DNA from: Myxocyprinus asiaticus
Taxonomy: Eukaryota; Chordata; Actinopteri; Cypriniformes; Catostomidae
Assembly (NCBI RefSeq): GCF_019703515.2
Contig: NC_059346.1
Location: 17,925,501-17,989,500, forward strand
DNA: 64,000 nucleotides
Direction of reading: 5' to 3'
The translations under genes were made by a program, and so were the position numbers. Positions 14,304-24,931 of this stretch are shown here, piece by piece (positions within the stretch are counted from its first letter, which is position 1; each line of letters starts with the position of its first letter). The notes below the pieces were generated by a model that saw nothing but the letters and a program-made list of their open reading frames with translations, searched no databases and was not told where the DNA came from.

Positions 14304-14949
14304 TAAAGGAATAGTTCACCCAAACCTTCTCTCATAATTTACAGTCCCCCATGCCATCCTAGATGTGTATGACTTTCTTTATTCTGCTGAACACAAACGA
14401 AGATTTTCAGAAGAATATCTCTTTAGGTCCATACAATGCAGGTGAATAGTGACCAAAACTTTGAAGGTCCAAAAATCACATAAAGGCAGCATAAAATAAT
14501 CAATACTCCAGTGGTTGAATCCATATATTCAGAAGCGATATGATAAGTGTGGGTGGGAAACAGATCAATAATCAAGTCCTTTTTTTAATATAAATCTCTA
14601 TTTTCACTTTCACATTCTTACATTTTGAAAGTGAAAGTGGAGAATTATTGTAAAAAAGAACTTTTATATTTATCTGTTTCTCACCCACACCAATCATATC
14701 ACTTCAGATGACATATATTACACCACTGGAGCATTATGGATTACTTTTATGCTGACTTAATGTGATTTTTGGAGCTTCAAATGTCTGGTCACCATTCACT
14801 TGCATTGTATGGACCAACAGAGCTGAAATATTCTTCTAAAAATCTTTGTTTTCGTTCAGCAGAAAAGAGAAAGTTATACACATCTGGGATGGCATGAGGG
14901 TGAGTAAATGATGAGAGAATTTTCATTTTTGGGTGAAATATCCCTTTAA
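14304..14949. mobile_element. TTAA-type MITE, second copy
   Basis: Starts AAAGGAATAGTTCACCCAAA and ends TTTTGGGTGAAATATCCCTT followed by TTAA at 14946-14949. Long mirrored arms include CCATCCTAGATGTGTATGAC versus the reverse of CACATCTGGGATGGCATGAG. It is the same family as the element at 11500. It is separated by only 14 bp from the next one. Confidence 0.75.
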
Positions 14950-14963
14950 AGTTATATGGTGAT

Positions 14964-16145
14964 TTAAAGGAACAGCTCAGTCAAAAATGAAAATTTGGTC
15001 ATAATTTACTCAACTTCATGTTGTTCCAAGCCTGTATGACTTTCTTTCTTCTGTGGAACACAAAAGGAAATGTTCAACAGAAGTTAGGGACTGACAGCCT
15101 CAGTCATCATTCACTTTTATTGTGTGGAAAAAGGTGCAATAAAAGTGAATGGTGACTATAGCCCTATTCGAACAGACTAGTTTTCCCTCAGGAGGTTAGA
15201 AAAATTCGTGTTTCACAGATGTACTTTGTGATTTTAATCCCGTCCTAATCTGACAAGTCTGTGATTTTCTCACACAACCTCTGTAAAAATTCCATAGCAA
15301 ATTACCTACTGTTTTTCTGCTAACTCGAGGGTCCTCTGAGAAATCTAATCCCGTCCGAATGCGGATGTCTGTGATTGCTGATATTTAATTTTCACAACGC
15401 TTCTCCTCATGTATTTTGACCTACATAAACTACCGTTAAGATTGTATTTACAGTATATGCACAGTGCGCACAATCTTCTGCCTGCTGCGTGTCTTTCAAT
15501 TTGGATGCAGACTTTTTGCCATCCGACGAAAAATAAGAAAATAAAATTAACAACGAGAGCCAAATCTCGGAAATAGCTTAGACTGGCCACTGTAATATCA
15601 GCATCTGGTATGATACTCACCTTAATTTCTCCACTCAGTTACGTAATGTTATAATTATATTTATTATTTATTATTTCATTGGGTTTATTATAAGCAGCCA
15701 CTTCTATATACTCATCCGAATTTCTAATGTATAATTATTTAATTACAATTAAATAAATAAATAAAATAATAATTTAAAATTAATTTTTAAAATGATACGT
15801 AGGCTAATTTTAAATTTAAACTGATAAAATTTGAAAGGTACGTTCATTTTATCACCTAAATTATGTGTTCAAACTTCTGTAACACCCACATCTAGAAAAC
15901 AGACACTCCCACCTCTGAAATAAACAGAGATCTTTAGTCCTTTTCGAATCAGTTCATTAAATCTCAGACGTCGGGTGATAATAATTGTAACTCAAATATC
16001 CTTCAGGAATCTAATCCCGTCTCAATAGGACTTAAGACTAGCTTTCTGCCAAACATCTCCTTTTGTGTTCCATATTGGTTCTGAACAACTTGAGGGCGAG
16101 TAAATGGTGACAGAATTAAATTTTTTGGGTGAACTGTCCCTTTAA
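14964..16145. mobile_element. TTAA-type MITE, third copy, split by a nested insertion
   Basis: TTAA at 14964-14967 and 16142-16145. Left arm AGGAACAGCTCAGTCAAAAA and AACTTCATGTTGTTCC; right arm GAACAACTTGAGGGCGAGTA and GGGTGAACTGTCCC. The normal interior of this family (ATTCACTTTTATTGTGTGGA ... CTGCCAAACATCTCC) is interrupted between about 15162 and 16030 by another element. Confidence 0.75.
15162..16030. mobile_element. DNA transposon nested inside the MITE
   Basis: Ends are imperfect inverted repeats: CCTATTCGAACAGACTAG at the left, and at the right the reverse complement begins CCTATTGAGACGGGATTAG. The motif CTAATCCCGTC occurs inside as well (near 15345). GACTA flanks both sides (15154-15158 and about 16036-16040), a possible short target duplication. 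No coding frame of note. Confidence 0.55.
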
Positions 16146-17526
16146 TGAAATATTATGTGTCCCTCTCTTTAAAATTAAGAGTTTTAAATGAAATTTCGGG
16201 AGGAACTTGTTCATCTAGTCCTGTCAATCGCAACTCAAGGATATAGTATGAGTGGCTGCTTAATTCAGTCCTGGGACAATCATTCTGGTTTACCCCAAAC
16301 CTCCAACTTCACCTTTATACTCATTACCTGCCGCGGCCCATGCATTTTAAGTCTAGGCCTTCAGTGCGATTCATGCCATTAAGAAAACGCAGTTTCACAA
16401 TGAATAAGACACCGTGTGCATTACGTGGCAGTCAACTAATAATACCAATTAACATTTTAAAAACACGTCCACACACGAAAGCTAGAACCAAGGATGTCTA
16501 ATACCAATAAAAGCTCTCTAATAATATTTGCGATTTAAATTTTGCTTGCAATAAATTTTGTTTCGTCAGGGTACACGGTTACTTTTCAAAACTTGATCTG
16601 TCACTGAATGCTCAAGCAGCCTAATTTACAACTCCTGATGTTGCTATAACAATGCAAAAAGCACTTATCAGTTTTCTTGAAGTGAAAATCAGTCCTCCTT
16701 TCCTGTTTAATTCATCAATCGCACGATCATGCAGAACATCTCAGGTTTTTAAATCCATAAGGATCTCTTTCTCAATGGCAATAACAGCAGTGATGACAGC
16801 TCTTCGCTTTCAAATTACGTACATCGCTTAAAGCGTGATTGCGTCTCTCAAGGCCAGCTAGAAGGCCTGGACTGGGACATATCCTAAAGACCACACCCAC
16901 CAAGAACAAACAAATCAATCTGATTGGCTGATGACTCTGACAATCTGACTTTAGATGCCTATTCATTTGCACTGTTGAGGGATTCTGTGGAAATTCTGAA
17001 GGCCTGAGGGGGTGGAGCTTCACGTGCTGCTTCGGGCTTCGGGCATGCGATTTGTGAAACAGTTGTCACACTTTGCTTGTAAGCATCAAGGAATAAATTC
17101 TGATTGGATCAATTTTTTTGTTTTTTGCTGTTCATTTGTAGATGAATTAGGAGTGGAAAATGATTGTAAATACATAGGCAAAAAGGTCAATGAGAATGAA
17201 AGGATGAAAAAATATTTATTTATTAGGCATGTTACACCAGCAGAGAAGGCTTTGCTGGCCTTGAGAAATCGCCACTGCTCTTTACTATATATTAACTTTC
17301 ATTAACTAAGTACTCTTTTAAAGCTTGAGTGGGGTCTTGTGCTCAGGCCCCTCCTGTACGCAAAATCTGTTTGCCTGTGCTTCTCTTAATGATTAAAGGA
17401 GCATGTGATCTCATGAATTCAATTTTCCATTCAATTTATTTGTACACCACATTTCACAATCCATGTTGTTCACAAGCTTTACAGAGAATAGTGTCTCATA
17501 CTAAAGTGAGATTTGGAAATTTTTAC
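16146..17526. other. nlgn3 intron, no recognised feature
   Basis: Ordinary intron sequence. I see no exon with neuroligin similarity and no complete transposon. Short open frames here lack splice context and domains. Confidence 0.5.
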
Positions 17527-17712
17527 CTTCGGAATGGTGTGAAAGAGTAAGCAAACTGACACAGGACGCTCCGATTCCTGAGCCAAACACCGTCACACGG
17601 CCAGGATCGCCACCAAAATATCCAATGTTCTTACTGATCCAACGCAGGGCCTGAATCTGATCCAAGAGACCATAATTCCCTTTAGCAGCCTGATCACCAG
17701 TGCTTAAAAATC
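17527..17712 (-). CDS. nlgn3: nlgn3 exon carrying the dead nucleophile elbow
   Basis: 186-nt exon with acceptor TTCTCTCTTAG before 17712 and donor GTAAAA from 17526. It reads (G)[60 protein letters not shown] and EG. The nucleophile elbow of active cholinesterases is GESAG; here it is GSGIG, so the catalytic Ser is Gly. That is the normal neuroligin state: an adhesion molecule without esterase activity. It splits codons on both sides (two bases at the start, one at the end), which fit the neighbouring exons exactly. Confidence 0.96.
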
Positions 17713-19100
17713 CTAAGAGAGAAATAGACAGACATAAAGAGAGAGAATAGGAGGAGTTGAAAAACTTAATCAATGATCTTGACAGTGAAACTTTCCATAA
17801 TTAAACATTTCTATGTTGGTGGCAGTTCTTTTAGTGCCTTATCAGCCAGAACAGTTCAACAGATATTTAGACATTTCATTAAATTAATAGTCTTAGAGTC
17901 TTAGAATGTCAAAACTGCTTTTATTATACTATGTGAGCACTATTTTGATAGCAGATACTGTAACAGATACTGTGCACTTAAATATCTTGACATTAAAAAT
18001 CCTTAAATAAAAAACTGAACGTGAAAATGTAATGCATAAGTGCAGATGTAACAGAAAATAACTATATGAGCTACAAAAGCTAATGAGTTTGTTATCTGTT
18101 AATAATGTGTGGAGCTGGGTACAACATGTCAGTCTGAGATACAATAATTGAGCTAATATAATATACAGTATTTAATTTTTTTTAAATTTGTTTGAAAAAT
18201 ATATTATTGCACCCGTTCTGAACAACTGTTCACTTTTAAAGATAGATTTTTCAGCTGTTGTTTTATCAACCATATATTGTGGACATATGTTAGAGCTTCT
18301 GTGTTCCTTAAGATGGCTTTAGAAAGCTTTTTCCTCTTTCTCTCTCTCTCTCTCTGTGGGTGTTATTCTGTCTGATCACTGTCTGAATTTGAGTATAATA
18401 TGCAGTGCGAGAACAAAATCTGTGCTATTTTGTGCTTTAGTTGCAGAGATTTAACAGAATAAGAGATCTTTAGTAAAGATGAATACACACAAGGCACACT
18501 AACAGCATACTCTCTGAATGAGGCTGTACTGGACTGCTGTGTCCAGCTGTACTGCTCCCGAATGCATTTATAAAATGTTATTAAGGTCTTCAAAAGACTC
18601 TGATGTTCTTATAACAGCTGACATGCTTTGTTTGTAGTTACAGTTTCTTTTCTCATGCATGCTGTTCTTGCACCAACTTATTATTCATAGAAAATATCAA
18701 ATACTCAATAAGAGGCTCAACAAAAAACCACGCTAAAGCATGGGGTCTTTTCGAATGTGACAGATTAACTGCCCAAACCTTGACCACTTATTTCCATGCC
18801 AGCAACTGTTTCCCTCTTTATTATTATATGGACAGCTTAAATTCGAGTAATTGCGTGTGTAACAACATAACCACTTATTATTGATTGTTGTCTTTTTTTT
18901 TTCTTTTTTCTTATTATTATTTTAACATTATTTCTATATACTGTATCTGTGAATTTGTTATTATTATTATTGTTATTATTCATTTTATTATATTTTTATT
19001 GCATTTTGAAAGCTATTGTCAATCCTTCCTGCATTGCTGTATTACATTTTAAAACCAATTAATAGAATTTAAAAATTATCCATAAATGTCTTTTTCAACC
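17713..19100. other. nlgn3 intron, no recognised feature
   Basis: AT-rich intron. A short (CT) tract lies at 18338-18356 and AT-rich simple sequence at 18890-19010. No exon, RNA gene or complete transposon recognised. Confidence 0.5.
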
Positions 19101-19422
19101 TTAAAGGGGTCATGAACTGAGAAATCAAAATTCCCTTGATCTTTTGACATGTAAGAGGTCATTGTACTATAAAAACATCCTGTAAGTTTCAGACTCGTTA
19201 GTCTAAAAACAGCTTATATTGAAGCCAATTTGCCAAAACGACAGGATGTGGAATGTGCCACTTTATTACGTAATAGTGTGGCTAAACACCGCCTCCGCAG
19301 AAGAAGATCAACGCCTGCTTCTATATCACTGCCTGTTTTTGCCCTGCCCACCGATTCACACATGTAGTAGGTAAATAACGAGAGAGGCAAACGCAGGTCT
19401 ATGCAGAAACCAAACGATAAAG

Positions 19423-19710
19423 ATGGCTCCGAAGACAACAAGACGCTGTGCATTGCCATGTTGTGGAAAAACACAGTCTTTGCATTGCCTTCCTTCTGAT
19501 CCCAACATTAGGAAAGAGTGAATGAACTTTATTTTTAATGAAGTTCCAGACCGCGTCAGTAAGAACTTGGTCTTTTGTTCACTTTATTTTACCGCAGATT
19601 CATTTACAAATAAGGCACAATTCGACGCAGGATTTTCAGAATGATTGAAAGTAAAAGACGATGCTGTGCCGACTATATTGGATCCGACAGTAATGTCGCA
19701 CCACACTAGT
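19423..19710 (+). pseudogene. THAP zinc-finger exon of a transposase, broken
   Basis: From ATG at 19423 the frame reads MAPKTTRRCALPCCGKTQSL, then a TGA after NIRKE where Trp is expected, FIFNEVPDRVSKNLVFCSLY, and later a second TGA after GFSE. It closes at ACTAGT followed by a GTGAGT donor at 19711. The pattern C-x3-4-C ... W(lost) ... C-x2-H(now Tyr) fits a THAP domain with key residues lost. It is inside a TTAA-flanked element, so a transposase DNA-binding domain is more likely than a host gene. Confidence 0.6.
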
Positions 19711-20624
19711 GTGAGTAACTGTTTTTATTACGTGGTCACTATTGCTTTGTCTGTTATTACAGATCGTTTGATATGTACTGAGTATTTATGTGTTTTTAAC
19801 CTAAATCACAGCAGCGTCCATCTATGAAGGATGTAGGCTTTCAAACATAGATGCAGAAGTTTACATCGGTGGGCACATAGCTGTCCTTTGGAACTTTGGG
19901 TCCTAATCATAGAAGCAAAGGTTTTTTAAATATGCAAAACTGTTAGCCAATCATTCCAGTGGGCATTTACTTCAGAGTCTACAATCCACCACGCCTATTC
20001 AAATGGTGTGTTACGATGAGGGGGGTCAAAACAGGACAGAAAATAGCCTATTACTTCTAAATGTTGATGTTTTTTGATGTTGTTGGGCCTCATGTATTCA
20101 GATAGAAGACAAAGGCAGGCCTAACAGTCATAAAAAACATTCCTTAAGCCCCCTCCTTCTAAGTCAAATGTTGTACTGATAAAAATCGCGCCAAAATCAA
20201 ACAAAGGGAGTCCAAAACAGACTACAAATCCATGAAGCCTTGCCCACTAAAGGATCGAGCACTCAACTCCTATTGGATGAGGCACACAACAGAACGTCCC
20301 TCAAACATGACATCATCAGGACTTCAAATAATCCTGAAATGCTTCCAAAGTGGCTTCCAGCGACTTAGTTCACCGAATACGGACGTAGCTTTTTGCTGCT
20401 CTCCGGTGCAACCTCATGGCATAAGGAAGTAATGTCTGACTTGAAACTGTAGCCATACAATCTCCATCTCGCTGGACAAGTTGAGATTACTCTGTGTTCA
20501 ACCGAACACTCTAACGGATCCGAAGGAGACCGCCGAGCAATTCGCATCTTCATCCGTTGGCCTACAGAAGTGAAGAGATTAAAGATTTCTCTTCCATCTT
20601 CAATCAAGTCGACATTTCTGAGTT

Positions 20625-20722
20625 CGTACCGCCCTCTGAGAATCAACAGCCGTACCGCCCTCTGAGAATCAACAGCCGTACCGGCCGCCGACAATCAACA
20701 GCCGTACCGCCCGCCGACAGCG
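20625..20722. repeat. 26-bp tandem repeat, about 3.8 units
   Basis: The unit starts CGTACCGCCCTCTGAGAATC and continues AACAGC. Units begin at 20625, 20651, 20677 and 20703, a spacing of exactly 26. The first two units are nearly identical; the third and fourth have a CGGCCGCCGACAATC-type variant. Since 26 is not a multiple of three, it is unlikely to be a coding repeat. Confidence 0.85.
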
Positions 20723-21570
20723 CGAGGAAACGACCTCTCGTCATCACACGAGCCTCAAGGAACCGGGTCAAAGTTAAAGGACGGAGGAAAACACATTCTA
20801 CCTGTGTCCTCATGCGATTCAAGTAAGAGGTTTACGTCTGGGCAGAGATAGAATATTATAGCGTGTTATTCTTGTGTTTCAAGGTTTTTGCTTGTACAGT
20901 TTACGGACCGCCATGTCCGCTCATTATTAATACTCAGGGTATTAATTATCACGAATTTGTTTTGCTGTATTGTGGTCCAACCAAATTGGACTCTTGTGCA
21001 TTTTCGCCATCGCGGGTGAGACAGCAACTGAGTTCATCCATTAAAGAGTCAAATAACAAGGGACTTTTACGAGCCCCGCTCGTAAAACCGCGTCTCTGAG
21101 TGATGAACACGGCTGCTTTATCTCCAGCTATCGCGAAATCAGCTTTCGAGCTGTCACTTAATCATCTCTCTCTCTCTCTCTCTCTCACTAACCACACTGT
21201 CACACACACACCTTATGTGTTATAGGATTATTTTTATTTCCATATCTAATCATATCACTGTTTAGTTTGTAGTTGTAAGTCGGAAGTTCATTGACTGCTT
21301 TGTATTAATTATTAATTGATATTACTGCATAAATAAACTTTGTTTGTATTACAAAGAGAAGTGTTTTGGTTTGTTTTGCATACAGCTGTTTCATGCTGAC
21401 GGGATGTCTGTGCTCGGATTCAAACCTTCATTCATTGTTTTTTTTCCCGAAAATCGATATTCTTCGGATGTCGATTTTCCTAAGAAAACATTCTAATATT
21501 GAGACTGTTTTAATATTCGGTTATTAGTCCCTGATTCCAGGGTGGTGCCCCGTCAATGTTAATCCTTATT

Positions 21571-21790
21571 AATATTCTATTGATTTTTGATAATTGATAA
21601 TTATCTTTGATTGAATTTGAATGATCAATAAGCTAGTGTTAATTTTAATTAATGTTTCATCGACGTTAACAATGAACGATTATCTTTGATAACTGTTGAT
21701 TTAAAGGATTAAAAAAAGCTAACATTGATTCTCATCAATGTTCTATTGATTTTAATAATTAATAATTATCTTTGATAATTATTAATTATT
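21571..21790. repeat. About 85-bp degenerate tandem repeat, three units
   Basis: Blocks starting at about 21571, 21651 and 21738 each run from a TAATGTTCTATTGA-like word to ATTATCTTTGATAA. Spacing is 80 and 87 bp. It is AT-rich and lies inside the Kolobok-like element; function unknown. Confidence 0.5.
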
Positions 21791-22098
21791 GCTAATAACC
21801 AAACTTGCTCCTAAACGTAGCGCACTACATTTACTGGAGTCCCATATGAGGTTTTAATGAGTTAGATCCAATTAATTAATTTAAATATTGATTAATAACT
21901 ACAGAAATAATTACCAATTATTTCTGATAGTAACACTGATCTAAACAACCAGTAAAGCCCTACAATGTAAAAATATTGATAACATTATAAGTGGACCTCA
22001 GAGAACAGTACAAAATAAAAAAGGCAGTTCATGACCCCTTTAATAAGTTGATTTTAGCAAAAGCAAAAAACAAAAAAAAAAGACTTCCTTGTACATAC

Positions 22099-22254
22099 CA
22101 AGTATTCCGACCCTGTAGTTGAGGGTTATGACAATGACGTTGCCGTAGCTGGCCAGCACACTGCCATCCATAATGTTCCCTGTACCCTCCATGTAAGAGC
22201 CACCATTAATGAACAACATCACAGGACGGGGGTCATCTCGAGAATCCCGAAGCC
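22099..22254 (-). CDS. nlgn3: nlgn3 exon following splice site A
   Basis: 156-nt exon with acceptor TGAGTGCAG before 22254 and donor GTATGTAC from 22098. It reads (G)[63 protein letters not shown] and [12 protein letters not shown] are neuroligin hallmarks; here the usual His of HGGSY is Asn. The first Gly codon is shared with either the 54-nt alternative exon at 23302-23355 or directly with the first coding exon, so both splice forms stay in frame. Confidence 0.95.
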
Positions 22255-23301
22255 CTGCACTCACACACACACAAATGCACAAGATGCTCTGAGCTCTCAG
22301 CACTCTGAAATGCTTTTTCATTGCAGCTGCTCAAAATCTCAAAGTCTGTTGAGATTTTCTGCACCACTGACAGACTTGAGCTTTAAATAATCTATTTAAC
22401 TTCTCGACATTCAGAACACAAGTGTCTGTGGAGAAGCAGCAGAATCACCCCTAAAAATAACAACGCTATCAGCCAAGAGCTGCCTCTGAGACTTACTTTT
22501 AATTACTAGATTTCTTTGAGTTTAATTCATTATAATGATTATAGTCATTTTACTTCAAACAAAAGTTGTCTTCAAATGAAAACTTTCCATATAACAGAAA
22601 GGCAGAGTGGGTCAGAGCGTCTATTCATCAGGTGCCTCAAAATGATTATCAGCTTTAATAACTGGTCAGACTTACAGCATCTAAATTTAAGTATCTAATA
22701 AAGAGTGTCTGAGTGTTGAGTTGCACAATGTAACAAGGCTATAGGCAACAGATCTGTAATATTATAGGCACAAAGTAATTTAATTGCATTTGTACTATAT
22801 AGTGGTTGATGCGAAATCTAAAGAGCAGGGTGGCCAATTGCCTTAAAATACTTTTAATTTCTTTCTTTTTACTGCCTTTTCCTGTAGGGAATCCTTGCTG
22901 CGACTTAATGACTAAATTGTCTCATTTAGAGAGCTGGTTAATGGAATATTATGTAATGCTTGCATTCGATTTGAGTGCCTTAATCACAAGTTTAAGCACA
23001 CATGGTGGAATGTGCTCTTAAGAACATGAAAACCTTGGAAAAATGCAGCACTCTGGATTATTACACTGGGGTATTACATACGGTGAGGTCTCTACTGCTC
23101 CACTCTAATCAGTGTTTATATGCCCCGCACCAACATAAGAACCATAGATAACCCCAAAAATAATATTGAAAATGGTGCAACAGTGTGTAAATATCATCCA
23201 CATTATTCTATTTTACATTAACCATGATGGGATAAAAAATTAATAGGAAGAAAAACATTAAAAAAGAATTCAACAGAATGAATGATGAAAACAAGAAATA
23301 C
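22255..23301. other. nlgn3 intron, no recognised feature
   Basis: Intron between the alternative exon and the next constitutive exon. No repeats or exons recognised beyond the short (CA) tract at 22260-22273, which lies next to the acceptor. Confidence 0.5.
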
Positions 23302-23355
23302 CATCATCCTCTGTACGCTCTGTGTCAGCTGACATGTCCCCTGTTCTCTTAGTGC
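23302..23355 (-). CDS. nlgn3: nlgn3 alternative exon at splice site A (A2-like), 54 nt
   Basis: Found from splice logic: acceptor CTCGCACTAG before 23355 and donor GTATTTC from 23301. With the split Gly codons of the flanking exons it reads GTKRTGDMSADTERTEDD, 18 codons with no frame change. It sits between VPTQSG and LRDSRDDP, exactly where mammalian neuroligins take their splice A inserts. Its acidic, Lys/Arg-containing composition resembles the human NLGN3 A2 insert. Inclusion is known in the family to tune partner choice at the neurexin/MDGA-facing surface. I did not find a second (A1-like) exon. Confidence 0.75.
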
Positions 23356-24209
23356 CTAGTGCGAGAGAGAGAAAAAGAGAGAAAAGTGAAATAGAGAGAG
23401 AAAGCTTGGAGAAAGAGATGACAAATTAGTAGATTAAACAGAAACAAGATAGCTGAGAAACATGTGGGTGTTGAGAGATAATGTGTGTATGTTGTCCGTA
23501 TATAAAAGCTCACTGGACTCTAAATTACAGTACCACATTTATTTTCTCACTCAAAAGCCTGCAATTTAAAAAATAAAAAAATAAAACATTGTTTGCTGTC
23601 TTTGCTATTTCCTTCAGCACTTCAGTTCCAACAGGCAGGAAAATACTAAAACAGCACTTTCACATGGTCTTCTAAACCTGAAGACTTCAAGGTCAACACA
23701 GAGGTGATTCTGGCTATATCAACTAAATAAATAAAAACCTTGTCAAGCTTCTGATGTTGTTTAGAAATGCTGATTATCACAAGAACAGGATGAATGGATG
23801 GATGGATGGATGTACTATTTCATTGTGACTAATCAAATATTGCCATGTTAGCTCCTTTGTACTAAAGGTCAAATCCATGTTTCTATTCAAGCACACAAGT
23901 TTGCACTTTGGAACATTCTCAAAACATTATGGGATAACACGGATCATCTGGTTTGCACAAACTTGTGTAGTCCATGCCAGCTGGTGTGCATGTTGTCATT
24001 AAAGTAAAAGGGGTACAGACCAAATACAGTACTAAGAAATTGTTAAATTCACGTAAATTTTTAATTGTACAGTTTTTTCACTAAATTTTTTTCATGTTAA
24101 ATTTGAAAAATAGAGGCATTTTCATTAGTGGTTTCAGACTTTTGGACTCCAATAAATGTTTGTGTTATGAAGAAAGGAATGTGTGCATGCATTTTCCGTG
24201 TGTTCTCAC
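23356..24209. other. nlgn3 intron, simple sequence only
   Basis: A (GA)-rich stretch at 23361-23405 (a pyrimidine tract in the transcript, just upstream of the alternative exon) and a short GGAT array at 23792-23810. No further exon recognised. Confidence 0.5.
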
Positions 24210-24675
24210 CACTCTGCGTGGGTACATATATATTCATGTACAGACAGTCCTCGCTCTGCTCCTGCAGGTATGTAGCGACCGTGTCAAGGTTGTAGGTGGC
24301 CCACACAGGCATCATGATGTCGGGCACTGCGTTACGGACAGTCTGCGGGCAGACAGGAGGGAACCGGGTGGCGTTCCGTACACCCGACCAGGCTGATGGA
24401 GCATCGGGCGGCATGAATCGTTTCTCTCCTACGGGCGGGGCAGCGTAGGGCACACCCAGGTACTGGTCCACGGGGCCTAGACCCTCTGTCGCCACGGCAA
24501 CCCGCATCCCCCTTAGTCTACCAAGCACCGTGTTTACTGTGGGCTGGTAGGTCAGTGCTGTTGCCATGGAGATTGACCACATCAACCACACAAACAGCCA
24601 AGACAGGGTAAAGGTCAGAGGTCGGCAGAATAGGTGGGTAAACGGCAGGTAAGCTGCTGACTGTGTGTGCCACAT
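24210..24675 (-). CDS. nlgn3: nlgn3 first coding exon: signal peptide and start of cholinesterase-like domain
   Basis: Starts at ATG 24675 (context GGGACCATG) and ends at donor GTGAGAAC from 24209, leaving one base of a Gly codon. Residues 19-38 ([20 protein letters not shown]) are a hydrophobic signal peptide. The mature part begins near LTYQPTVNT and shows [34 protein letters not shown] (conserved N-glycosylation site) and [30 protein letters not shown] favours NLGN3/4/1 over NLGN2. Later exons settle on NLGN3. An alternative start at a downstream Met in the signal region is possible but would shorten the signal. Confidence 0.93.
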
Positions 24676-24931
24676 GGTCCCTCTTCACAGTAAACACTCA
24701 CACACACATTCACACTAAAAAAATCTTTAACTTAAACACACTTGCTGTTTTTACAAAATCACACTCTAGCACTCAAACATGCACAGAATATGTACACGCC
24801 ACACAGGCAGGTAGATCCAGTGGGCGTCTCCACAGCCAGGTGTGCACCACCAAGTGCTCCATTCTATTGGTTGATGAGTTCAGAAGGTGAAGCTGTTCAT
24901 TTTTCCAGAACAAAGTCCCTTTTACCAAAAA
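24676..24931 (-). other. nlgn3: Candidate 5' UTR part of the first coding exon of nlgn3
   Basis: A fair 3' splice site (TTCTGTGTCTGTGTGTTACAG) ends at 24933 on the minus strand, with exon sequence running without another obvious border to the ATG at 24675. This would give 257 nt of 5' UTR in this exon. Evidence is splice-site inspection only. Confidence 0.35.

Larger units (their letters stand above)
19105..22039 (+). mobile_element. Kolobok-like DNA transposon (TTAA target duplication, THAP exon remnant)
   Basis: TTAA flanks both ends (19101-19104 and 22040-22043). Terminal inverted repeats match over at least 15 bases: AGGGGTCATGAACTGA at the left, and the right end in reverse reads AGGGGTCATGAACTGC. 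It contains a broken THAP-domain exon near its left end. TTAA duplications plus a THAP domain point to the Kolobok superfamily; piggyBac also uses TTAA but has no THAP. Only the first exon is recognisable, so the element is an internally replaced, non-autonomous derivative. It sits in the nlgn3 intron between 17713 and 22098. Confidence 0.75.

Noticed and set aside
20365..20826. Overlapping frames of 89-109 codons in both directions
   Set aside because: They span the 26-bp tandem repeat, whose length is not a multiple of three; no domain recognised.
24094..24396. 100-codon plus-strand open frame
   Set aside because: Antisense of the first nlgn3 coding exon; no independent support.
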